13,580 bases of DNA, from assembly GCA_004802705.1 (NCBI GenBank), contig SGPL01000736.1, positions 1 to 13,580 on the forward strand. Reading direction: 5' to 3'. The DNA is from Bondarzewia mesenterica (taxonomy: Eukaryota > Basidiomycota > Agaricomycetes > Russulales > Bondarzewiaceae). The notes beneath the pieces are model-generated. The model was given only the letters and a program-made list of their open reading frames with translations, was not told where the DNA came from and searched no databases. Shown here in pieces: positions 1-8,333 of this stretch (position 1 is the first letter of the stretch; each line of letters begins with the position of its first letter). The position numbers and the translations under genes are program-made.

Positions 1-3000
1 ATGGCCTCCCAGCCCTCCCAGCCCTCGCCGTCCCAACNCGCCTCTCCGCCTCCAACCCCAGCTTCACCACACCCTCTCTCTGCACCGCACGATCGCTCGT
101 CCTACTTTCGCATCAGCACGCAACGGCCCATCTCCGCCTACGACACTCCCCTTGCTGTCAAGCCACGCAAGCCCGACGAGCCGCCCGCGAGCCCCGATCT
201 CGATGCGAAGACCAACGGCATCCGCGTCTGGTACACCTCCTTCTCCTCCATCGACTGGCTTCACGACGCGATTAAAGATTCCGCCCGACTCTACCGCCTT
301 CGACGTCGCAAGTCTCTCCGTGGCCGCATCCGCAACGCGTTCGACAGGTCCATCGGCTGGATCATCGTCTCCATCGTCGGCTTCCTCACTGCCATTGTCG
401 CCTTCCTGATCGTCCGCGGCGAGCAGTGGCTGTTCGATATTAAGGAAGGATACTGTACGACGGGATGGTGGCGTGCCAGACGGTTCTGTTGTGTGATCGT
501 TGATGAGGAGCAGTTCTTCAACCCGGTCGAGGCTTGTGGAGCTTGGAGGTCTTGGGGTCAAGTTCTCACCCGACATGTCTCCGATGATGCGGAAGAGGAA
601 CTCGCAGAGTATGTTTCCTATGCCGCTGTTGCTGTGAGTCATTCTCTTGCGTTTTAAGTTCCATACGGATCCTCATCTTCTCGCTTCAGCTCCTGCTCGC
701 CCTCATCTCGTCATTGCTCACAATCCACCTCACCGCATCTACCTCCTTCGTCACCCGCAAAGATTCGGGGGTGCTCGCCCCCGATTTTCCCGACGCCGAA
801 GGCAAGGATGCTCCCAAACGAAAGGTAATGTATTACGCGGCAGGCAGCGGCATCCCTGAGATCAAAACCATCCTCTCCGGTGTGTCCACTCTCCTGTTCT
901 GGAATCTCGCGCTCATAATTCGCAGGCTTCGTGATCCACGGCTACCTCGGCGGGCGCACACTCTTCACCAAGTCTGTCGGCCTCGCGCTCTCCGTCGCCT
1001 CGGGCCTCTCGCTTGGCAAAGAGGGTCCATTTGTGCACATCGCGAGCTGCGTCGGGAATATCGTGAGCAGGTACTTTGCCAAGTACGAGAACAACGAGGG
1101 AAAACGCCGCGAGATCCTCAGCGCCGCCAGTGCGGCGGGCGTCGCCGTCGCGTTCGGCGCGCCCATTGGCGGCGTNCTGTTCAGCCTTGAGGAGGTCTCG
1201 TACTTTTTCCCGCCCAAAGTCATGTGGCGCAGGTGGGTGGCGACGCACCCGCGCGAGGTAGTTAGTGACTCATCTATGCTATTTGACAGCTTTTTCTGCG
1301 CCATGATCGCCGCCATGACACTACGCTTCTTGGACCCATTCGGAACGGGCAAGCTAGTCCTGTTCCAGGTCACGTACGACAAGGTGACAGCGTTCTCTCT
1401 TCTTTCATTTACAACACCTTTCCCATTTTTTTTCAGGACTGGCACGCGTATGAACTTATCCCGTTCCTCCTGCTCGGTGTGTTTGGCGGCGTCTACGGCG
1501 CATACTTTTCGAAGCTGAACTACCGCTGGAGCCGGGACGTGCGGAATAAGACCTGGATGAAAACTCATCCTGTGGCAGAGGTCTTGATGGTAAGATCCCC
1601 GTTCCTGTCGACTCCGCTTGTTTTGACATACTTACCTGACGTGGTCTCAGATCACGGCGGCAACAACGCTCCTATGCTTCCTCAACCCCTATACCCGCAT
1701 GGGCGGCACCGAGCTCGTGTACAACCTCTTTGCCGAATGCCGCACAGGCTCCGCCAACACCCACTCAGGACTCTGCGTCCTGGGGCCGGGGACGCCCGTG
1801 TGGCCGATCGTGCGCGCACTCCTGATCGCGCTCGTCGTTCGCGCCGCGCTGACCGTCGTCACCTTCGGCATCAAGGTCCCCGCGGGCATTTTCATCCCTA
1901 CGCTCGGCGTTGGCGCGTGTGCGGGTCGCATCATGGGGATCTTCGTCCAGTGGGCGCAGTGGCGCTGGCCCAACGCCCCCGTGTTTGCCGTCTGCGGCGG
2001 CAACCTCGACTGTGTGATCCCCGGCCTGTACGCTATGGTTGGCGCTGCCGCCGCGCTGTCGGGCGTTACCCGCGGCACGGTGTCATTGGCAGTCATCGTG
2101 TTCGAGTTGACAGATACCTTGACGTATGCAGTGCCGGTCATGCTGTCGGTGTTGGTGGCGAAGACAGTGGCGGACGCGTTGGAACTGAAGGGGATCTATG
2201 ATCTCGTTATTGAGTGCGTTTGTGTTTTGCCCTCGATCATTTCCTGTAACATGTTGAACCTCCCCCTTCCTCTCCAGGCTCGCTCAGCTCCCGTATCTTG
2301 ACGCCAAGCACGAGTACCTCTGGGGCGGTTTCGAGATCAGCGACGTCGTACGTGCGACGCTCTCGCATCTCTATTTCTTGTCATTGTCTCACTTTTTTGC
2401 TTCTCGTATGCGTGAATGTAGATGGACCGCGACGTAGACGTCATCCGCGTCAACGGCACTAACACCGTCAAAAGACTGCGCGACCAGCTGCAGACCCTCG
2501 TCGGACCAGGCGATGCCGATGGCGGGTTCCCGATCTTGCGTCAGGACGAAGACGGCGAGCGTATGGTAGGCTACATCGGCGCCAGCGAGCTCGAGCATGG
2601 CCTCAGTACGCTACCTTCCATACCGTCCCCCTTGCTCATCAGGTAGAGCATTTTTGCTGACGATGGCTGTGCGTCAGGTATCGTGGCGGATGATGCGGAT
2701 GGCACGGTGTATTTCAACAGTCAGAAGCGGACCGGGTTTGGGGAGATCTCGTCGTCGTCGATCTCGTCTTTGACGACGGCCGATGGGGGCGCCGGCGCCA
2801 TCGATCCCTTTGATTTTAGCGTCTATATGGACCAGGTAAGTTGGATCGTATTTTGCTTTTCTGTCGAGAGGGGGAAACGGTTCCAGGCGATCAGGTCCGA
2901 TATGATTGATTGCATTGTTCGATGGTGGTATAGGCTCCCTTGACAGTCCAAGTCAATTCACCACTCGAGGTCGTGCAGCAGTTTTTCGTCAAACTTGGGG

Positions 3001-3181
3001 CGCGGTACGTCGTGGTTTTGGACTCGGATGGATACTGTGAGTGGAATCCATTCCCCTCACTTCTAATATGGACGAGGATGCGGACCTCATTGATACTCAC
3101 CACGTGGCTGCAGACGAAGGCGTCATTGACAAGAAAATATGGCTCGCTTTCCTCGGCGAACTTGAGGAGAAATCCTCGTGA
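1..3181 (+). CDS. CLC-family chloride/proton antiporter with two C-terminal CBS domains (ClC-3/4/5-like)
   Basis: Splicing eleven exons gives an 840-residue frame ending in TGA at 3179-3181, normal for fungal CLC proteins. By family, it exchanges chloride for protons across endosomal, Golgi or vacuolar membranes to support acidification and ion balance. Visible motifs: GSGIPE at residues 263-268, where the second residue Ser (not Pro) indicates chloride rather than nitrate selectivity; GKEGP with gating glutamate E307; an EE pair at 363-364 whose second Glu matches the internal proton glutamate of exchangers (channels have Val), 57 residues after E307; GIFIP at 538-542; and Y642, matching the helix R chloride-coordinating Tyr. 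The first membrane helix is near 119-139. CBS1 spans about 668-730 and CBS2 about 785-837, joined by a Ser-rich, Gly/Asp-containing linker. The N-terminal 60 residues are Pro/Ser-rich. The ATG is the first base of the window, so an upstream start or promoter cannot be judged. Ambiguous bases occur at 38 and 1176; the second leaves Val unchanged. Confidence 0.93.
634..3113 (+). other. Ten spliceosomal introns of the CLC gene
   Basis: Introns inferred from GT...AG borders, frame continuity and CLC family homology: 634-689, 880-925, 1233-1289, 1384-1436, 1590-1650, 2214-2277, 2348-2421, 2606-2677, 2836-2933 and 3037-3113. Exon lengths are 633, 190, 307, 94, 153, 563, 70, 184, 158, 103 and 68 nt, summing to 2523 nt (841 codons with the stop). 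Lengths of 46-98 nt are typical of Agaricomycetes. Several carry a branch-like CTGAC or CTGTAAC shortly before the acceptor, for example in 2214-2277 and 2606-2677. Intron 1 interrupts the second membrane helix, and the introns at 2348 and 2836 fall just before each CBS domain. Confidence 0.85.
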
Positions 3182-3540
3182 TATCAGTCAAGACGCATTA
3201 TGGCAAGATTGGAACTTTCTATCCCGTTACAATATCACATCCTCACGGGGACTGTTCACATTGTAGGAGCACATCACCTATTCGTTCATCTATGTCTGTT
3301 TGAGCGGCTGGCTGCTCGTCACTTCCATACCTATGCACATAACACTCGCCCATCCCGTTTTGCTATTACCCACATTCTCGTTCTGCACCATGCTTTGATT
3401 TGGGTGCAAGAATGGCGCATGCATACCCTTCCCTTTCTGGATTTTCATAGCATCATGTTCTTTCCACTATCCCATGTATATGAGCTGTACATATGTGACT
3501 TTTCCTCTGAGCGAGTAGCAGCATCGCTGACCTGATCAGC
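3182..3540. other. 3' flank of the CLC gene, probable 3' UTR, no gene recognised
   Basis: The stretch after the CLC stop keeps a moderate GC content and ordinary CpG dinucleotides up to about 3535. The change to AT-rich, CpG-poor DNA comes at roughly 3540. A frame of 111 codons lies at 3200-3535 on the plus strand, but it resembles nothing I know, has no repeat or domain pattern, and sits where the 3' UTR and terminator region should be. I treat it as non-coding. Confidence 0.5.
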
Positions 3541-3629
3541 AAACACTAATATTATTACACAACTCATCGGCACCTTTTTTTTATATGGAAAAAGAACTAC
3601 AATTCATCAGGCAATTAAGTATGCCTTAT

Positions 3630-3814
3630 ATTGTACTAGTACACAGCCAGATGTAGTAATTGCTGATTGGACCCTGGCCGGAAAAGGTCCCACTATGGTT
3701 CCGGCTAGGTTCAGAACAAGCCGCTGTTTTATAGTCCGCTGCATGGTGGTGTTTGGTGAAAGCAGCATCCTGACAAGGGGCTTGCTTCAAAGTGCCGCAA
3801 AAGAGGGACTAGCA
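3630..3814 (+). repeat. Left arm of long inverted repeat
   Basis: The strongest part, 3770-3814, matches the reverse complement of 10558-10603. A 20-base block starting CTTGCTTCA has 16 identities, and its four mismatches are all transitions. It is followed by shared AAGAGG and ACTAGCA blocks with one-base gaps. Outward, the seeds ATTGTAC (3630) and ATGTAGT (3651) recur in the same order and spacing in the right arm. Inward similarity beyond 3814 is weak but may continue (CTCAAT, TATGTT seeds). This arm still holds several CpGs, and it contains a 43-base hairpin that the right arm appears to lack. Confidence 0.65.
3670..3712. repeat. Imperfect hairpin (14-base arms, 15-base loop)
   Basis: Arms 3670-3683 and 3699-3712 are reverse complements with two mismatches, including an eight-base perfect part (GCCGGAA-type stem) next to the loop at 3684-3698. 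The stem is GC-rich in an otherwise AT-rich stretch. It lies inside the left inverted repeat arm and seems absent from the right arm. It could be a cruciform-forming site, a footprint of a small insertion, or chance. Confidence 0.5.
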
Positions 3815-4241
3815 GTAGCTCCTATAGTGGGCTCAATTTTCACTTTATTATTTAGCTCAAAGTGTACAATCTGCTCTTTGTATGTTAGGCTTCAAAATCT
3901 GTCACCCAGATGGTTTTTATTAATCAATGTTTAGAGAGATGCGGGGGAGGTAAGGACACCTTATATGTGTTCTTTCTTCTGGCACCCGCAAAATATTTAG
4001 TCCATCATATATAAAAAAACTGACTACATGTGGAAATATAGAACAGTCTCATCTCGAGGTTTGTCTGCTTATAAGAGAGCAAAAGGTTTGAAATGAATAG
4101 ACTATGAGATTAACATCACAGGAAACTGACAAAAACTCATACTTGCATCATCACGTGATGAAATGCACTGATGTGTTGTGACCTGCGTGTATTATGCCAC
4201 CACTATTGCTCTATTGTCATCGTGCTCTCTTTAACAGAATT
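3815..4241. other. Upstream region of the helicase pseudogene
   Basis: AT-rich sequence between the left repeat core and the first helicase codon. A 79-codon plus-strand frame at 3695-3934 overlaps the repeat arm and has no recognisable product. The region holds a perfect palindrome with an E-box (listed separately) about 80 bases before the ATG, and a pyrimidine-rich tract CTCTCTTT at about 4225 that could mark the old transcription start. No convincing TATA box was seen. Confidence 0.4.
4148..4161. promoter_or_regulatory. 14-bp perfect palindrome with CACGTG E-box
   Basis: TCATCACGTGATGA is its own reverse complement. The core TCACGTGA fits the binding preference of fungal bHLH factors of the Cbf1/Pho4 kind. 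It lies about 80 bases before the helicase start codon and keeps its central CpG in a neighbourhood where most CpGs are gone. That it regulates the helicase gene is inference from position. Confidence 0.35.
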
Positions 4242-6475
4242 ATGAGTTCCAAAAACTCAACAAATATTCCTCCACCTACCACACCCAAAGGTTGTCGATA
4301 CAAGTAATATTTTTAGACACCACCTCACTCTCAAAAGCAACCAAACTCTGAGCAACTTTATGGCATCAAGACCCCTAAGGACAGCCCACAAGACATCAAA
4401 TCAAAGCTTATCAAGAAGCTTAACTTTACCTTCGACATAGATGACTGGCAAGCTGAGATAATTCACAAGATCAAGGTGGGGTATGACTCAATTCTTGTGG
4501 CAAGGACTGGCTATGATAAAAGTATCATTTTTGAGGGATTAGTAGAGCTGGACAAGACAAAGACAGTGATTGTCATCAGTCCATTGAAGGCACTCGAAAG
4601 AGATCAAGCTTGTGTTCTCTTTACTCATCTGCATGTCTTGCATAATGACTGACTTCTTTAATAGATGACCAAGGCAGAGAAAAAGGGACTGTATGTGAAG
4701 ATGATCAATGAGGACACCATGGAAGAAAATGGGCTAGAGCTTTAGGCAAGACTGCATTGAGGACAAGATAATCTATATTATGTCTCACCAGAAATGGCCC
4801 TCTCAGACAGCTTCATCAGTCTTTGACAAGATATAACATTCTGAGCTCGTGTCTAAGCACTGATTGTCGATGAAGCACATTGCATTGCCGAGTGGGGCAA
4901 TAGATTTTTCGAGAAGTATGGCGAGCTAGGAAAGCTTCAAAATTATGTCAGATGTGACATACTTTTTTATTGCATGTACAGCAACCTGCTCAACTGAAAC
5001 TTTTGACGTGATCTGGAGCTCCTTAGAATTCAGACATCAGCCATTCTAGGGCTTACATGTTAGATGCAACAGGACGAACCTAGTATTCTTAATGCACATC
5101 ATTGAGCATACTTAAAATTCTGTGTTAGATGCACTTAACATCCTCTCAGACTATATACCAAATAACGCACCTTGTAGTGCAATCCTGAAATGTCTCTTTT
5201 ATTTCAAAACTATAAAGAACTGTAACCTCGCCATTAAAACTATCAAAAAATGTCTCCCACATCATCTTCGAGAATCGGTGCAAACATTTAAGTTAACAAG
5301 CTCCAAGGACATCCAAAAGATATACTGAGAGGCATTCAGTGGTAATTGAGTGCACATTTTATGTGCTACAGATGCTGCAGGTATAAAATGTAATATTTTA
5401 GACATCAAGTACGTTATTGTGTTTGAAGTCACAAAGAGTCTGTCAATGCTAGCTTAGTAATAGGGGCATGCTGTTCAGAACTGCATGATGAAAGGCACAT
5501 GCCTACTTTTTATTCCTAAATGGGTGCTTTATCCTCAGCCTCTCCCACTCACTAAATAACTCACTTGAGTAGATAAGGCTAAACTACTAGAACTAAAGAT
5601 ATATTTTGAGAGGCAAGGAAAGTTGGAGAAGGTGATGATGGAGTTCATTAACCTTGAATTTAATGAGGCTGATCTAAGTGAGGACAAATTATATGACATT
5701 CTTGAACAGTCATACTCAACCATCTCATTTTTATGGCCAGGCTACACATACAAGTTTACCTCGACACATTTCTGCTTTAATACTCAGCTCTTGCAATATG
5801 ATACTCTCAACCACATAGATAAATAGCTATCTAAGGTTGAAAAGCACGTGACAAACTCATCATTTAACCTTTTATAAATTATGCTCAATTTTAGTCATTA
5901 TCCCCCTCTAGATTATTGCTGTAACTAGTGCTCCACATCCCACATCCCTCTTAGAACAATTCACAACACTACAGCATAACGATCTATGCTTGTCTGCATA
6001 TGCAGATAATTTCATTTTTCTGCTAAAGATGACACCTTATTCAGATGATACCACATGAATTAAATAACCTCATGTTGACTCAGTATCATCTGATGCATCT
6101 CTTGGTTCTTTTTAATCTATTATGTCTTTTGCCATCCATCCCTTGCTATTTAGCTCCTAAGCTCCAATCATACCATTTTAACAGAAGATCTTGCTCCCTA
6201 GTCATGAGTACAATCAGCTGCACACCCTTCTTGAGCACTGGTGGACAGAGCAGCAAGCAGAGTGCTGTCCTTACATTTTATTCTTGTTTAAGTGCATGAG
6301 TTTGCCAGAAAAGCAGCTTAATGCATTTATAAAGCATGGTGCAACATTCCTCCATGTCTTAAACATTGACCATGCACTTATCTATAAGATGACACAGTGG
6401 AATTTAGCTTCCACAGCTAATTTCAATGGTGTTGTTAATATTATATTAGATTAGAGGCATGGTGTCATGCTCCTT
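4242..6475 (+). pseudogene. RecQ-family DEAH helicase pseudogene
   Basis: RecQ helicases are ATP-driven 3'-5' DNA unwinding enzymes of recombination and repair; large fungal expansions exist, including telomere-linked copies. The frame from the ATG at 4242 encodes, after early stops, a DDWQAEII segment, a Walker A region at 4500-4523, ISPLKALERDQ (motif Ia), the RecQ signature DEAHCIAEWG (4869-4898, motif II), ACTAT (4972-4986, motif III), and in the second RecA domain CLFYF, LPHHLRE and CATDAAG (5362-5382, motif V). Motif VI at 5455-5484 is ruined by three consecutive stops. An open block at 6191-6454 is probably the C-terminal domain. An intron at about 4614-4664 keeps a branch-like CTGAC and a TAG acceptor. 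Damage: more than ten stops, a frameshift at the T-run 4963-4968, and Walker A altered to ARTGYDKS. It cannot give a functional helicase. Confidence 0.85.
4614..4664 (+). other. Relict intron in the helicase pseudogene
   Basis: The helicase reading frame breaks after ERDQ and resumes in frame after 4664. The gap starts with GT, ends in TAATAG and carries CTGAC 14 bases before the end. At 51 nt it matches the intron size of the neighbouring CLC gene. The donor could be 4612 or 4614; 4614 keeps the frame. Confidence 0.6.
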
Positions 6476-6926
6476 GTTATACTGCCATTTTGAGGAGGCA
6501 ATCAAAAGAGGTCTCAGAATAATAATAGTGATGCAACACTACATCCACAGAGTCCAATCATATAGCTAGTGTTTTCTCCTCAGCATACTCTATGAACAAG
6601 CATCTAGCATTTGCAATATCAACCTTCTTCACATTCCTAATCAAATGTGCCACCTGTTATTGAAAGTGAGTACCACTAGTTTGGTCATAAAAAGAGGTTT
6701 GACAATGATGCTAATTTTGATACTTGCTCACATCTAAATGCCAACATCTTTACTAAAATGCAATGAGCTCAGCCTTCCCACCTGCATAAATAAGATCAAA
6801 TGATCTCAATATTAGTTGATGTGCTACCTCAGCATCTAGCTGTATGGCTGTCACTGAGTGCTAGCTGCACTCACTATGCCACACACATGCTCACTCACAC
6901 ATTTACAACAACCTCTTAAGATCACA
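6476..6926. other. Spacer between the tail-to-tail pseudogenes
   Basis: About 450 bases of AT-rich sequence between the probable ends of the helicase and DUF6589 pseudogenes. It contains no CpG, no frame of note and no clear terminator or repeat. It would have held the two converging 3' UTRs. Confidence 0.5.
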
Positions 6927-6956
6927 TTATTCAAACTTCAGGTTACCACCATGAGG

Positions 6957-7020
6957 TCTAATTGCAGCCTTAGTACTATGTTCAACTGCAGCCAACTCAG
7001 TATCATGTCTAACTGCAGCC
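6957..7020 (-). repeat. Short repeat in the DUF6589 tail
   Basis: The 13-base motif (T/C)CTAA(T/C)TGCAGCC-like occurs three times, at about 6957, 6981 and 7008 (spacings 24 and 27). On the minus strand this encodes three Ala-Ala-Val/Ile units in the otherwise acidic C-terminal tail. It may be a remnant of local duplication. Confidence 0.4.
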
Positions 7021-7772
7021 TCCATACTACATCCAATCAAATCCTCACTATTATCCATATGTAGTATATAACTCTCCCCTCTTCTATTATCCACCTCATC
7101 TGATTGTGCTTGGTTCATATGCCATGCCTCTACTGCCTCTACTGCCTCCACCAGACATGCAGTATTACTGGTTACAGTAAATTTATAGTTTACTTATAAA
7201 ATATTATCTGCATACTCCATTCCCCCACTAAGGCTACCTAGCCCAGAATATCTCTGCATATGATCATCTCTATCATCAAGATCATTAAAGTGGTCTAGGG
7301 TAAGAGGATTTACATCTGTGTAATTGAATGCTGTCTCAGTATTAAGCACACTATCTGCTGATTCAAAATCACCTTTTGAGGTGTTGACAGGATATCCAAT
7401 AGCAAGATCCTAAGTTGTGGTCTTGATGAATTTAAAGAATTTTTCATTATTCTAAGTTTTGTAACTCACAATGAGTGCATCAACTATGGCACTGCACTTG
7501 AGTTCTAGTTTTGCTTTTGATTTCATCTTCTTTGACATTATATATATGGGCCTGTTTATTGTCAAGACATAGACACATGCATGCATGAGATTTTCAGTGA
7601 AGAGCTGTAAATCCTGGCTGACATTGACCTTCTTGTGCCTCTATGCATAATCTAAATAGCTAAAGGTGTGTGCAAATGAATGGCTAATTTCATGAAAGGC
7701 CTCGACACATGCTAATCCCTTTTCAATAATGTAGTCAATTGTTATACCAGTGCCTTTGGCTATGAATACATG

Positions 7773-7829
7773 CTGTAGGATGAAAATGTGAGCAGTGCTA
7801 TTTTACAAAGCTATTGATTAGCTACTTAC
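7773..7829 (-). other. Second relict intron in the DUF6589 pseudogene
   Basis: A GTAAGT donor at 7829 follows the DLYLEQLNF block on the minus strand. A CCTACAG acceptor at 7773 precedes the VFIAKGTGITIDYIIEKG block. Length is 57 nt. The splice signals are intact although the surrounding exons carry stops. Confidence 0.7.
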
Positions 7830-8277
7830 CTTCATCTAGAAGTTAAGTTGTTCGAGATACAAATCTGTAGCAATCTATTGGTTAGGGAGCCCCTAATGAT
7901 TGACAAATTATGACTGCTCTAAGGTGCTTCATATAGCATTATTGAGCTTATACTTCCACTGCACAAGAACTTTTACACACTCTCATGCATAGTTATACAG
8001 CCCTGCACCCCAAAAGTAAAATACTTAATATTTGAGTACTCATAATATTAGTTCTGCATCCATCTTGCTCACTGCATGCTCAAATTTACAGAAAATAAAT
8101 ACATCTCAAATGAAATAGACTGAATGCACTAGATAGTTATCATTAACTGCTTTTGCCTCCTCTGCTTTTGATGGTGATGCATACTTCTTAACAAATAGGT
8201 GTGCAAAGCTGTTGACCTCTTCAGGCATTGGATGCCATTTTGAAAGATCTGCTCAGCACTTGATGTTTTACTTCAGC

Positions 8278-8333
8278 CTGTATTGATGTTCAGTGAGTAG
8301 TCTTTGCATATGGGTAACATACATGCAACTTAC
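8278..8333 (-). other. Relict intron in the DUF6589 pseudogene
   Basis: On the minus strand the family match stops after SRILYTI at a perfect GTAAGT donor (8333). It resumes in another frame after an ATACAG acceptor (8278), where the WHPMPEEVNSFAHLFVKKY segment follows. Length is 56 nt, like the CLC introns. Confidence 0.7.

Noticed and set aside
64..642. Minus-strand 192-codon frame opposite CLC exon 1
   Set aside because: Low-complexity Asp/Glu/Gly-rich translation of the antisense of a real exon; no motif.
942..1568. Long minus-strand open frame (208 codons) opposite the CLC gene
   Set aside because: It lies antisense to conserved CLC exons, spans several introns and has no family resemblance. 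It is a by-product of GC-rich coding sequence on the other strand.
3200..3535. 111-codon plus-strand frame after the CLC stop
   Set aside because: No recognisable domain, and located where the CLC 3' UTR should be; His-rich composition looks accidental.
4242..6475. Telomere-linked helicase (TLH) at a chromosome end
   Set aside because: RecQ copies are subtelomeric in several fungi, but no TTAGGG array or other telomere sequence is visible here, so the location cannot be claimed.
6957..7020. CRISPR-like spaced repeats
   Set aside because: Only three 13-base imperfect copies with 11-14 base gaps, inside a eukaryotic pseudogene tail; better explained as coding micro-repeats.
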